Below are positions 1-7,488 of a DNA stretch of 64,000 nt, piece by piece. Origin of the DNA: Gracilibacillus salitolerans. Lineage in GTDB: Bacteria > Bacillota > Bacilli > Bacillales > Amphibacillaceae. The stretch lies in contig NZ_CP045915.1 in NCBI RefSeq assembly GCF_009650095.1, forward strand, positions 496,001 to 560,000, read 5' to 3'. Each line of letters opens with the position of its first letter. The first letter of the stretch is position 1. A model generated the notes under the pieces. That model worked only from the letters and a program-made list of their open reading frames with translations, made no database searches and was not told the origin of the DNA. The position numbers and the translations under genes are program-made.

Positions 1-1465
1 TAGTCTCTAGTATCAGTAACTTTTCTTCCCGGTCATCCTTAACAGATGTCTGTTCTCTGTTTTTGAATTGCTGGTAGCTTCCTTCAAAATAGTTGATATG
101 TTGTTCTTCGATGGAGATAATCTTTGTTGCTATCTTTTCCACAAACCTTCGATCATGTGAAACGAAAATGACTGTACCTTCGTATTCCATCAGCAATTTT
201 TCCAGAGCTTCCATTGCTTCTAAGTCTAAGAAGTTGGTCGGTTCATCTAAGACTAATGTATTGTTGTTACTAAGGAATAACTTTGCCAGTGTTACTTTGA
301 CACGTTCGCCACCACTTAGTACGCCAATTTTCTTATGGACCTGATCGCGATAAAAATGGAGCCTGGCAAGTACCGTCCGAATCAATGTTTCGTTATGAAT
401 CGAGCCTTCCTGAACATTTTCCAGAATCGAAAGTTTTGGATCCAAAATTGATAGGTCTTGTTTAAAATAGGCTATTTTGCAGGCGGTAGAAAGATGGCCA
501 CCTTTTTCTTCTTTGATTAGTTTACGGATTAGGGTTGTTTTGCCACTTCCGTTAGCTCCAATAATAGCGAGCTTATCACCACCTTTAATAAGAAAATTTG
601 CTTTATTCCAAAGGTGTTGATCGCCTATATTACCGTCTAGATTCTCCACTCGAATCAGGACTTTGCCAGTTAATTTTTCTTGATTCGGCAAATCCATTTT
701 TATCGGGGATTCTTCAAAGGGTTTCTCTACTTTTTCAAGCTTTTCCAATCGGGTTTCAATTGATTTGGCCGTTTGCTGGAGTTTCTTTTGTTTTTTAGCA
801 AAGTAAGGCTTTGCCCCCGTTATTTTTGCTTCGGAAGCACTAGTCTTCTTTGGCTTTTTAGTAGCTCTCTCCGCTTTTTCCGACTTCAATGTTAAAGCTC
901 TTTCTAATTGCTGCTTTTTGGTTTGGTAATTTTCATATTCCTGTTGATACTGGCGTGCTTCCTGCTCTTTTTGTTTTTTGTATTGCTGGTAATTTCCTTT
1001 ATATTCATGTAGCTTTCCTTGATCGATTTCCCATATCCTGTTGCAGGTTGCATCTAAAAATGCTCTGTCATGTGACACAACAACATATGCCCCCTGCCAA
1101 TGCTTTAACGTATTTTCCACCCAGTCGATATGGTTGGTGTCTAAGTGTGTGGTAGGTTCATCTGCTAACAAAATACTGCTTTGATTGGAGAATGCTTTCT
1201 GGATATAGTCTTGTGTTATTTCACCACCACTCTTATGACCATCAGGAGCCTTTAATTGAGGCAAGAGATGTACGGTTCCATAGTGCTTGACATTTCCTTT
1301 CTCTGGTAGCAATTTTCCTGCCAGGGTGTGTAATAAGGTTGTTTTTCCGGTTCCATTTTTTCCAACAAGACCAATTCGTTCTCCTTCGTATATTTCAAGT
1401 AAATCAATTTCTAATAGCGTCTTAGCTTCTACAGAGATTGTAAGGTCACTCGCTTGTAATAACAT
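1..1465 (-). CDS. ABC-F ribosomal protection ATPase (Vml/Vga/Msr-like), 3' end cut by window edge
   Basis: Soluble twin-ATPase ABC-F protein with no membrane segments. Such proteins bind the ribosomal E site and dislodge lincosamide, streptogramin A, pleuromutilin or macrolide drugs. The 488 visible codons show a first Walker A near residues 35-43 (GKNGTGKTT). A short stretch leads to the signature KSGGE and the Walker B/D-loop LLADEPTTHLD. A charged, lysine-rich linker carrying the antibiotic-resistance domain follows, then a second Walker A (GANGSGKTT), LSGGE and VLDEPTNFLD. The abbreviated first nucleotide-binding domain is typical of the Vml/Vga/Msr branch rather than of housekeeping EttA/YfmR types. 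The ATG at 1465 is the first codon in frame with the Walker A motif. The leader carries an attenuator, as expected for drug-induced ABC-F genes. The exact drug spectrum cannot be told. Confidence 0.85.
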   Translation of the reverse strand, partial: MLLQASDLTISVEAKTLLEIDLLEIYEGERIGLVGKNGTGKTTLLHTLAGKLLPEKGNVKHYGTVHLLPQLKAPDGHKSGGEITQDYIQKAFSNQSSILLADEPTTHLDTNHIDWVENTLKHWQGAYVVVSHDRAFLDATCNRIWEIDQGKLHEYKGNYQQYKKQKEQEARQYQQEYENYQTKKQQLERALTLKSEKAERATKKPKKTSASEAKITGAKPYFAKKQKKLQQTAKSIETRLEKLEKVEKPFEESPIKMDLPNQEKLTGKVLIRVENLDGNIGDQHLWNKANFLIKGGDKLAIIGANGSGKTTLIRKLIKEEKGGHLSTACKIAYFKQDLSILDPKLSILENVQEGSIHNETLIRTVLARLHFYRDQVHKKIGVLSGGERVKVTLAKLFLSNNNTLVLDEPTNFLDLEAMEALEKLLMEYEGTVIFVSHDRRFVEKIATKIISIEEQHINYFEGSYQQFKNREQTSVKDDREEKLLILET

Positions 1466-1495
1466 AAGGCTATCGCTCCATTTTTGTTCGGAGAC

Positions 1496-1533
1496 AATAA
1501 AAAGCCTCCTTATTCGTATTCAGAATAGGAGGC
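1496..1533 (-). terminator. Attenuator terminator in the ABC-F leader
   Basis: On the minus strand a stem of GCCTCCTTATTC-type arms (1504-1515 with 1522-1533, loop of about 6 bases) is followed by a TTTTTATTG tract. It lies only about 30 bases before the start codon of the ABC-F gene, inside its own leader, so it would stop transcription before the gene unless an alternative fold wins. A segment near 1691-1700 (AATCCTATTC) can pair with upstream or downstream leader segments (ATAGGATT near 1612-1619), which provides the alternative structure. Confidence 0.7.
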
Positions 1534-1698
1534 AATACCGTTAAGAAAGGCAGATGTGTAATAAGGGGAATGATTGCATTATTCCTCTTCCATAAGCCGG
1601 TCAATTAGTATGAATCCTATCCTGAATATTCTGCATAAAGACATACGTATCCCATAGTGGAATGATTATCTTTATGAAAATATGATGAGAGAATAGGA

Positions 1699-1710
1699 TT
1701 ATAACTTCAT
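1699..1710 (-). CDS. Candidate three-codon leader peptide (MKL)
   Basis: The leader of the ABC-F gene contains ATG AAG TTA TAA, preceded at about 13 bases by a purine-rich AAAGGGTGAG. Very short upstream reading frames whose stalling opens an attenuator are established for other ABC-F and erm genes. Here only the frame, its position just after the predicted transcription start and the downstream terminator are seen. Translation of the frame is inferred. Confidence 0.35.
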   Translation of the reverse strand: MKL

Positions 1711-1747
1711 TGGCCCAAGGCTCACCCTTTCGATTTTATTTAAACAA

Positions 1748-1776
1748 AGTGTACAAAAACAGAAGTAAGAAGTCAA
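1748..1776 (-). promoter_or_regulatory. SigA promoter of the ABC-F gene
   Basis: Minus-strand TTGACT (1771-1776), a 17-base spacer and TACACT (1748-1753). Transcription would start near 1740 and give an untranslated leader of about 275 bases that contains the short reading frame and the attenuator. Confidence 0.65.
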
Positions 1777-1836
1777 TAGATAATACGACAGGATATAAAA
1801 ATTATAGAGAAGGTTAGCACGTGAAGAAATTCGTTA

Positions 1837-2466
1837 CTATTCAAATTGCACCATAAACCGGCAATGGTTATTCCCCTCTGTTTTACATTGCACTCTCTCC
1901 ACACTCTCTGTACCTAATACGTTCTTAAACATGCTTGTTTCGCAGTGGCAGGCAATATGAAATTCATTTGCCACTGCAAAAATAGGGCAATTGTATTCGA
2001 CAATCTCAAATTGATCTTCACCATGCTGATATAATTCCGCCATATAACCTTTCTCATTTTGGATATGGACCATTTCCTGCATTTTTTCATGATTGGAGGA
2101 TTGGGTGACAAGATCGGCATATTGCTGTGTTTGTCGTTCTTTCCGATTCTCGAAAAGCTGATGAACTGACTCTTTCCCGTGTATTGCCTGAATATCTTTT
2201 AAGAATTCGACACTTATGGATTCATAGTTATTTGGAAATAGACGTTTTCCCTTTGTCGTTAAAAAGAATCTTTGTATCGGACGGCCGATTTCCTTTTTTT
2301 CATGCTGACTGGAAACGAGGCCATCTTTCTCTAATGTAGTTAAATGCTTGCGAATGGCCATATGGGTAATATCTAAATATTCGATAAGTTCATTTACAGA
2401 TAAAGTAACTTCTTTCTTTAATAACTCTAATATTCTATCTTTTGTTGTTTTTTCTAATGGTTTCAT
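1837..2466 (-). CDS. SufR-like winged-helix regulator with cysteine-rich C-terminal domain
   Basis: A 209-residue DNA-binding protein. Residues 8-75 form a DeoR/ArsR-type winged helix (SVNELIEYLDITHMAIRKHL, then a wing ending in GRPIQ). The C-terminal half has five cysteines, in YNC, the pair CHC, VQC and NHC, an arrangement like SufR proteins that sense iron or oxidative stress through an Fe-S cluster. It is transcribed away from sodA, with about 180 bases between the starts, so control of sodA and of itself is a reasonable inference. The start is supported by GGAGGAGT upstream of the ATG. The ligand is not proven; other cysteine-bearing HTH families cannot be excluded. Confidence 0.7.
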   Translation of the reverse strand: MKPLEKTTKDRILELLKKEVTLSVNELIEYLDITHMAIRKHLTTLEKDGLVSSQHEKKEIGRPIQRFFLTTKGKRLFPNNYESISVEFLKDIQAIHGKESVHQLFENRKERQTQQYADLVTQSSNHEKMQEMVHIQNEKGYMAELYQHGEDQFEIVEYNCPIFAVANEFHIACHCETSMFKNVLGTESVERVQCKTEGNNHCRFMVQFE

Positions 2467-2598
2467 GGGACTCCTCCTAAACTGGCTTCCCTTTTTTTAT
2501 TTATAATCTTCATTATACAATATAAATGCCTATACAGAAATAAATGGAAATTTTGGAGCAAATGTGTTGAATAATCGTTAATAATAGTATAACATATA

Positions 2599-2627
2599 AT
2601 TATACTTTTTATACTAAAAGGTATAAT
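2599..2627. promoter_or_regulatory. Inverted repeat upstream of sodA
   Basis: ATTATAC (2599-2605) and GTATAAT (2621-2627) are perfect inverted arms separated by 15 bases, in the intergenic space between the SufR-like gene and sodA and next to the sodA ribosome binding site. A further ATAC lies between them. It could be an operator for the divergent regulator, but AT-rich composition makes a chance match possible. Confidence 0.3.
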
Positions 2628-2649
2628 AAATATAATGGAGGTTTTACAT

Positions 2650-3270
2650 ATGGCAAACTTTACTTTACCCGAATTAGGTTATGCGTTTGACGCTTTGGAG
2701 CCACACATTGATCAAAAGACAATGGAAATTCACCACGGGAAACACCATCAAACATACGTTACGAAACTAAATGCAGCGTTAGAAGGGCAAGACGCTTTAG
2801 CTAACAAGAGTCTGGAAGCACTACTAGCTGACTTAAACAGTGTACCTGAAAATATTCGCACTGCAGTAAGAAATAATGGTGGAGGGCACTTCAATCATAC
2901 GTTATTCTGGGAAGTGATCGCACCAGGATCTAAGTCAGATAAACCAGAAGGGGAATTAGAAAAAGCGATTGATCAAGCATTTGGCAGCTTTGATCAATTC
3001 AAAGAGCAATTCTCCAATGCAGCAACTACTAGATTTGGTTCTGGATGGGCTTGGTTAGTCGTAAACGCGGATGGAAAATTAGAAGTAACTAGTACTCCTA
3101 ACCAAGATAATCCGATTTCAGAAGGCAAAACAGCTATCCTAGGGATCGATGTTTGGGAGCACGCGTATTACTTAAACTACCAGAACAGACGTCCAGATTA
3201 TATTGCTAATTTCTACAATGTAATTAATTGGGATGTTGTCGCAGAAAAGTACCAAGTGGCTGTTAAGTAA
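2650..3270 (+). CDS. sodA: Superoxide dismutase, Fe/Mn family
   Basis: Cytoplasmic enzyme that converts superoxide to oxygen and hydrogen peroxide. The 206-residue product has the full Fe/Mn SOD fold: the [11 protein letters not shown] helix with the first metal His near residue 28, NHTLFW carrying the second His, and [18 protein letters not shown] with the last Asp and His ligands. An in-frame ATG 15 bases upstream is unlikely, because GGAGG (2637-2641) overlaps it and sits 8 bases before the ATG at 2650, giving the usual [11 protein letters not shown] start. Mn is the usual metal in bacilli; the metal is not decided by what can be seen. The divergent SufR-like regulator may control it. Confidence 0.95.
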   Translation: MANFTLPELGYAFDALEPHIDQKTMEIHHGKHHQTYVTKLNAALEGQDALANKSLEALLADLNSVPENIRTAVRNNGGGHFNHTLFWEVIAPGSKSDKPEGELEKAIDQAFGSFDQFKEQFSNAATTRFGSGWAWLVVNADGKLEVTSTPNQDNPISEGKTAILGIDVWEHAYYLNYQNRRPDYIANFYNVINWDVVAEKYQVAVK

Positions 3271-3346
3271 ATAAGTATTTAATGTAGCTAAGTGGGAGGA
3301 TGGTGTTACTGTCTTTCCACTTATTTTTATTGAGGAGGTGTTTGAT

Positions 3347-3583
3347 GTGGCATTTGTGATAACAGCGCCTTGTGAAACAGAAAAAGCTGGCGAATGTGCA
3401 ACAGTGTGCCCAGTAGACTGTATAGAAGAAGGAAAAGATCAGTTCTATATAGATCCGGACATTTGCATAGATTGTGGGGCATGTGTAGCGGTTTGTCCTG
3501 TTGATGCGATAGTCGAAGAATATGACATGACTGCAGATCAAGAGCCTTATTTGGAAAAGGCAGAAGCATTTTTCGGTAATTAA
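3347..3583 (+). CDS. 7Fe ferredoxin ([3Fe-4S][4Fe-4S] type)
   Basis: Small 78-residue electron carrier. Cysteines lie in C-x7-C-x3-CPVDC near the N terminus and CIDCGACVAVCPVDA in the middle, followed by a short acidic tail. This is the layout of the Bacillus 7Fe ferredoxins, about 77 residues long. The start is GTG at 3347 (MAFVITAPC). It lies 6-8 bases after GAGGAGG and matches the family's usual start, whereas a GTG nine bases upstream would lie inside the Shine-Dalgarno. A T-tailed hairpin follows directly, so the gene is probably transcribed alone or by read-through from sodA. The partner enzyme is unknown. Confidence 0.9.
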   Translation: MAFVITAPCETEKAGECATVCPVDCIEEGKDQFYIDPDICIDCGACVAVCPVDAIVEEYDMTADQEPYLEKAEAFFGN

Positions 3584-3595
3584 CCAAACAGTAGA

Positions 3596-3640
3596 AAAGC
3601 CCAGGTAATCGTGTTTAATTATCTGGGCTTTTGCTTTTAA
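3596..3640 (+). terminator. Terminator after the ferredoxin gene
   Basis: AAAGCCCAG ... CTGGGCTTT arms (with flanking TAAT/ATTA pairs) around a short loop, followed by TTGCTTTT. It ends the sodA-ferredoxin region. Confidence 0.75.
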
Positions 3641-3643
3641 GTA

Positions 3644-3778
3644 TTAAAATGGAAGTATATCCTCGATATTTTCTGAACTCAACGTTTCGATCATACCTTC
3701 TAGAAAAGTAGATAATTCAACTCTTCTCCAAACGGGACTGTCCGTATCTTTTCATGTCATTTTAAATTGAAAAGTCAT
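3644..3778 (-). pseudogene. Remnant of a pRiA4b ORF-3 (IS1096 passenger TnpR) family gene
   Basis: Behind a strong AAAAAAGGAGG ribosome binding site, a 45-codon frame starts MTFQFKMT, hits TGA at codon 9 and then continues KDTDSPVWRRVELS and on to a TAA. The pattern of hydrophobic start, then K-D-x-x-x-P-x-W-R-R-V, is the characteristic N terminus of PF07929 proteins, which usually run to about 180 residues. Here the internal TGA replaces the usual hydrophobic residue and most of the domain is missing, so this is a decayed fragment. It lies directly downstream of the AraC-type gene on the same strand. Confidence 0.55.
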
Positions 3779-3800
3779 AATAACCTCCTTTTTTGGTTTA

Positions 3801-4658
3801 TCAGTGCCACCACATTTTGCGGAAGACAAGTGGTGTGACTTTCTCTTGGTTTTTAAATATTCGAATGAAATGACTCGTTTCATCAAAACCAACATAATAA
3901 GCAATTTCTTCTATTGTAATGTTAGAGTATTTTAAGAAATTTTTTGCATGGTTTAGTCTGATTGATAATTGCAAGTGATATGGTGTCATGCCAATGTATT
4001 GCTTGAATTGCCGGGAAAGATGATATTTGCTGATCGGAAAAAGCTGTGCAAGGATATCTAGCGTTATTTTTTGTTGATAATGTTCTTCGATATAGTCACG
4101 AATCTCCTGAATTATGTTTGGAATGTACGTTATTTGTAAAGAAGAAGAGGCTAATAATATTTCCGTTAGCAAATCGGTTATATATTTATGGATAAGTAGT
4201 TCGGATTGAGAATTGTGTTGGTTGCTAGTATCGATAAGTTGTTGATATAAACCGACCATTTGGTTATCTGCGCCTCGTAATATAACACCATTGGAGTGGA
4301 AAAGTTGATAAAAATGCTGACTTTGTGCACCGTCAAAATGCAAAAAATATAGATCCCAATCATTATCTCCAACGGTTTTATAAAATTGATAATTTCTGCA
4401 ATCGATGAAGAAGAGATCATTTTCCTCAAGATAGTATGTTTTATCCTCGTATAGTAACGTTCCCTTTCCTTTTTTTGTATAAACAATTAAATAGGAATTA
4501 ACATTTTCTCGTTCAGTAAAGTAGCTTACCTTGGCAATAATATGACCAACCTCTTGAATATAAAGAAAATAATTCTTCGCAAAAGGTGTCGGAGTAACTA
4601 TGGAACGAATAGATTCAGGAGACCAATCTAAGGATGCATCTGTGTACCAGTTTTTCAT
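3801..4658 (-). CDS. AraC-family transcriptional regulator
   Basis: A 285-residue regulator. Residues about 35-150 form a cupin-like sensor domain (SYLIVYTKKGKGTLLYEDK, then DLFFIDCRNYQ). The last 100 residues hold two helix-turn-helix units (ITLDILAQLFPISKYHLSRQ and ITIEEIAYYVGFDETSHFIR) typical of AraC/XylS proteins. It is divergent from the sugar isomerase gene, and a TTAAGCA-N11-TGCTTAA repeat lies between them. It therefore probably activates that gene in response to a sugar bound by the cupin domain. GGAGG precedes the ATG. The inducer is not known. Confidence 0.88.
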   Translation of the reverse strand: MKNWYTDASLDWSPESIRSIVTPTPFAKNYFLYIQEVGHIIAKVSYFTERENVNSYLIVYTKKGKGTLLYEDKTYYLEENDLFFIDCRNYQFYKTVGDNDWDLYFLHFDGAQSQHFYQLFHSNGVILRGADNQMVGLYQQLIDTSNQHNSQSELLIHKYITDLLTEILLASSSLQITYIPNIIQEIRDYIEEHYQQKITLDILAQLFPISKYHLSRQFKQYIGMTPYHLQLSIRLNHAKNFLKYSNITIEEIAYYVGFDETSHFIRIFKNQEKVTPLVFRKMWWH

Positions 4659-4690
4659 TGCTTATTCCTCCAAGCAAGATAGTACTATTT

Positions 4691-4715
4691 TTAAGCAATA
4701 ATACATAATGCTTAA
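4691..4715. promoter_or_regulatory. Inverted repeat between araC-type gene and sugar isomerase
   Basis: TTAAGCA (4691-4697) and TGCTTAA (4709-4715) are perfect 7-base arms with an 11-base spacer, in the middle of the divergent intergenic region. The position fits an operator shared by the regulator and its target. It is separate from the cre-like site just downstream. Confidence 0.4.
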
Positions 4716-4718
4716 TTG

Positions 4719-4733
4719 TTGGAAGCGTTTTAT
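4719..4733 (+). promoter_or_regulatory. Candidate cre (CcpA) site upstream of the sugar isomerase
   Basis: TTGGAAGCGTTTTAT fits the degenerate cre pattern WTGNAANCGNWNNCW with one mismatch, about 40 bases before the isomerase start. Glucose repression of a sugar-use gene is expected, but the site fits a stricter cre consensus less well. Confidence 0.35.
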
Positions 4734-4773
4734 TATATACATAATCTTACTAATTTATGGGAGGAAGCGCAAC

Positions 4774-6270
4774 ATGTTTAAAGAGATCAAACCGAAAAAG
4801 CGGGCGCGCGTCGGATTATATTCGATTGGACTAGATGTATATTGGAAACAATTTAAAGGGTTGCGTGAGCGACTGGAAGGTTATGGGACATTTATCGAGG
4901 AAAAAATGGGTACAGAGGCAGAGGTTTTTTATTATGGATTAGTTGACTCGGAGTATAAGGCAAGAAGTGCTGGTGAGTGGTTTAATACGCAAAATGTGGA
5001 TATTGTTTTTTGTCATTCTGCCACCTATGCCAATAGTTCGTCTGTTCTGCCCATACATCAAATCTGTCAAAAACCGGTTGTATTTTTAAACCTGCAGCCT
5101 ACGGATAGGATTAATTATGATCATGCGACAACCGGTGAATGGCTAGCTCATTGTGGTGCATGTCCAGTACCAGAGGTGGCAAACGCATTGAACCGGGCAG
5201 AAATTCCTTTTCGTGTAGTGAATGGTTTATTAGGTTTAACAGAAACCCCTGAAATATCGACTACTAATGAAGTAACAGCACATTTTCCAGAGGCAACAAG
5301 AGCATGGGAAGAGATTTTTGAATGGGTTCGGGCAGCTTCTGTTGTGCGCACATTACAACATGCCCGTTTCGGGTTTTTAGGTAATACGTATAGTGGTATG
5401 CTTGATTTATATAGTGATTTTACGATGTTGCAGGCCCAGTTAGGGATCCATGTTGAAGTATTGGAGATGTGTGATGTAGCGAAATACCTAGATAACGTCA
5501 AGCAAACGGAAATAAAAGAGAAATTAGATGAAACAATGGAGATGTTTGAGATTAGTGGTGATTCGCCGGCAGATCCTATTGCCAAGAAACCAACAGACGA
5601 ACAGTTACATTGGGCATGTAAAGTAGCAGTGGCTCAGGAAAAGTTAGTCAAAGATTATAATTTAGATTCATTAATCTACTATTATCATGGAGCACCTGGC
5701 AATGAATATGAGAAATTACAGGCAGGATTTATATTAGGTAATTCACTATTAACAGCCAAAGGAATCCCTGCTGCAGGTGAAGGTGATTTAAAAACAGCGG
5801 TAGCGATGAAAATAGCGGATTTACTCGGAACAGGTGGAAGTTATTCTGAAATTGTGGTGGTTGATTATCAGGATAAAACCATTTTGCTTGGGCACGATGG
5901 ACCATTTCATATGAAAATAGCCGATGGCAAACCGATATTAAGAGGAATGGGTTTATATCACGGTAAACAAGGTGATGGTGTATCGGTGGAGGCAAAAGTA
6001 AAGAAAGGGCCGATCACTACTTTTAATTTAACCCAAACATTTGACGGGAAGCTGAAGATGATTTTTAGTGAAGCTAAGTCAGTAGATGGTCCGATAATGA
6101 AAATTGGTAATACGCAAACTCCTGTAAAATTTAGTGAGCATCCTGATCCATATTTGGCAAGATGGTTTGCCGAATCCCCTACACATCATTGTGCAATGTC
6201 GGTTGGGCATAATCAGTCACAATTCTCCAAAGTAGCAGAATTGCTACAATGTCATTATGTGAATTTGTAA
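4774..6270 (+). CDS. L-fucose/L-arabinose isomerase family sugar isomerase
   Basis: A 498-residue cytoplasmic protein of the fucose/arabinose isomerase fold, which interconverts an aldose and its ketose with a divalent metal. Visible marks are the N-terminal GLYSIGLDVYWKQF, a middle segment LAHCGACPVPEVANALNRA, and a C-terminal barrel with HDGPFHMKIADGKP and a closing HHCAMSVGHNQSQ. It is close in length to AraA but does not begin like Bacillus AraA, so the substrate is uncertain. The start at 4774 has GGGAGGAA at proper spacing; an upstream in-frame ATG has no such site and would add a hydrophobic stretch. No kinase or transporter is adjacent. The divergent AraC regulator and a cre-like site suggest sugar induction and glucose repression. 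Confidence 0.8.
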   Translation: MFKEIKPKKRARVGLYSIGLDVYWKQFKGLRERLEGYGTFIEEKMGTEAEVFYYGLVDSEYKARSAGEWFNTQNVDIVFCHSATYANSSSVLPIHQICQKPVVFLNLQPTDRINYDHATTGEWLAHCGACPVPEVANALNRAEIPFRVVNGLLGLTETPEISTTNEVTAHFPEATRAWEEIFEWVRAASVVRTLQHARFGFLGNTYSGMLDLYSDFTMLQAQLGIHVEVLEMCDVAKYLDNVKQTEIKEKLDETMEMFEISGDSPADPIAKKPTDEQLHWACKVAVAQEKLVKDYNLDSLIYYYHGAPGNEYEKLQAGFILGNSLLTAKGIPAAGEGDLKTAVAMKIADLLGTGGSYSEIVVVDYQDKTILLGHDGPFHMKIADGKPILRGMGLYHGKQGDGVSVEAKVKKGPITTFNLTQTFDGKLKMIFSEAKSVDGPIMKIGNTQTPVKFSEHPDPYLARWFAESPTHHCAMSVGHNQSQFSKVAELLQCHYVNL

Positions 6271-6290
6271 TTTAATATCTATCATAAACA

Positions 6291-6335
6291 GAAAAAGTGA
6301 TCCTAGACAGACTAATCTGTTAGTATCACTTTTTC
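6291..6335. terminator. Bidirectional terminator between sugar isomerase and ywnB
   Basis: GAAAAAGTGAT and ATCACTTTTTC arms flank an inner GACAG/CTGT pairing. A-rich and T-rich flanks allow use from both sides, fitting the two convergent genes. Confidence 0.75.
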
Positions 6336-6344
6336 TTATGGAAA

Positions 6345-6983
6345 TTATTCTTTTTCTCCAACAACAGTGAAGCGTCCATTAATGTGTTCTGGATTTTCGA
6401 TTTCGTCCAGAATAGCAATTGCGTAATCCGCATAACTGATATAGCTTTCCCCAGCGTTATTGGTGATGACATTTTCTTTTCCTTTTTGATAGGAGCCAGT
6501 TCTCTTTCCATTTGGATCGAAAACAGCAGCAGGACTTAAGTGTGTCCACTTCAAATCTTCTGTTTGTTTTAATTCGTCTAATGCTTTCCCCATGTTAGAA
6601 GCTAACGGATAAACGAAATCAGGGAAGTCAGGTGTGTCAAATAAGTGTGTAGTTTGTTCTTCGTCAACATATAAGCTTCCTGCACCACCTACAACGATAA
6701 GACGTGTGTCAGTTCCTTGAAAAGCTTTGATTAAAACACGGTGAGAGTCGATATGTAAATGCTCCTCACCTTGTGGGGAATTATATGCATTGACAACAAC
6801 ATCAAAATCATTGACATCTTCGGTTTTAATATCAAATATATCCTTTTTCACTACATGGACATCTTTGTTGTCTACCTTCTCCGGACTGCGCACAATCGCA
6901 GTAACTTCATGACCTCTATGAAGAGCTTCTTGTGTAATCAGTTTACCTGATTTGCCAGTTGCTCCGATAATCCCAATTTTCAT
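6345..6983 (-). CDS. ywnB: NAD(P)-binding Rossmann-fold protein, YwnB-like
   Basis: A 212-residue atypical short-chain dehydrogenase/NmrA-like protein. The N terminus has the dinucleotide-binding GIIGATGKSGKL (residues 4-15), then VTAIVRSPEKV, VVVNAYNSP and IVVGGAGSLYV. There is no clear Tyr-x3-Lys catalytic pair of classical SDRs, so a flavin-reductase-like or redox-sensor role is as likely as a dehydrogenase. It sits beside an Rrf2-type regulator, as ywnB does beside ywnA in Bacillus subtilis. It has its own perfect palindromic operator (7009-7025), so it is probably repressed by the YwnA product. The function in any species is poorly known. Confidence 0.75.
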   Translation of the reverse strand: MKIGIIGATGKSGKLITQEALHRGHEVTAIVRSPEKVDNKDVHVVKKDIFDIKTEDVNDFDVVVNAYNSPQGEEHLHIDSHRVLIKAFQGTDTRLIVVGGAGSLYVDEEQTTHLFDTPDFPDFVYPLASNMGKALDELKQTEDLKWTHLSPAAVFDPNGKRTGSYQKGKENVITNNAGESYISYADYAIAILDEIENPEHINGRFTVVGEKE

Positions 6984-7008
6984 TTAGTATTCCTCCTTCG
7001 GTTTATTT

Positions 7009-7025
7009 GTAACTATTATAGTTAC
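7009..7025. promoter_or_regulatory. Palindromic operator upstream of ywnB
   Basis: GTAACTATTATAGTTAC is a perfect palindrome with 8-base arms around one central T, 26-42 bases before the ywnB start. A related, less symmetric copy lies in front of ywnA, so both are probably read by the Rrf2-type protein encoded next door. Confidence 0.6.
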
Positions 7026-7044
7026 ATTTAGTGTTAGAGTCAAA

Positions 7045-7077
7045 CAAAAAACATCCCCTATTGGATAGAGAGATGTT
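7045..7077 (-). terminator. Terminator at the 3' end of ywnA
   Basis: On the minus strand AACATC ... GATGTT arms enclose an imperfect stem and are followed by TTTTTTG. The hairpin overlaps the last codons of ywnA and separates it from the ywnB promoter and operator. Confidence 0.55.
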
Positions 7078-7471
7078 GAATAATTTCTGCTAAGGTTTGC
7101 TTTTTTAATTCATTTTCCATAGCCTGTTGAGCCCGGGTTAAAGATGTGTCCAGTGTGTCTTGGATATTTCTGCCGACGTCGCAATTCGGATTAGGATGAT
7201 CGTGTATGGCAAATAATTCTTCCTCTGTTGTTACAGCTTGATATATATCTAGTAATGTAATTTTTGGAGGTTCTTTTACAAGAGAATAGCCAGTTATACC
7301 AGGGCCCCCTTTTAACAGGTTGGCTTTTTTTAATAAAGATCCAATACGCCGAATGACAACAGGATTGGTATTGACACTTTTTGCAATAAAATCTGATGTA
7401 ACACCCTTATCTGTTTGAGATGCAACAAGTGTAAGGATGTGTATAGCTACAGAAAAGCGAGTATTTATCAT
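7058..7471 (-). CDS. ywnA: Rrf2-family transcriptional regulator, YwnA-like
   Basis: A 137-residue winged-helix repressor of the Rrf2 family. Residues 1-60 hold the helix-turn-helix (SDFIAKSVNTNPVVIRRIGSL) and a glycine-rich wing. The second half is a long dimerisation helix with a single Cys in NPNCDVGRNIQ. It lacks the three clustered cysteines of IscR/NsrR, so an Fe-S cluster is unlikely; a lone cysteine or a ligand could be the sensor. It lies upstream of ywnB on the same strand, as in Bacillus subtilis, with its own terminator. Copies of one palindrome before both genes suggest autoregulation and control of ywnB. Confidence 0.8.
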   Translation of the reverse strand: MINTRFSVAIHILTLVASQTDKGVTSDFIAKSVNTNPVVIRRIGSLLKKANLLKGGPGITGYSLVKEPPKITLLDIYQAVTTEEELFAIHDHPNPNCDVGRNIQDTLDTSLTRAQQAMENELKKQTLAEIIQHLSIQ

Positions 7472-7488
7472 TCTCGTTCACCACCATT

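Noticed and set aside
2567-2593. SigA promoter TTGAAT...TATAAC for sodA
   Set aside because: The spacer is only 15 bases, and several AT-rich alternatives are equally good. No single choice can be supported.
3644-3778. TGA read as tryptophan or selenocysteine in the pRiA4b-type fragment
   Set aside because: No selenocysteine hairpin follows, the family has a hydrophobic residue there, and most of the domain is missing. Decay is simpler.
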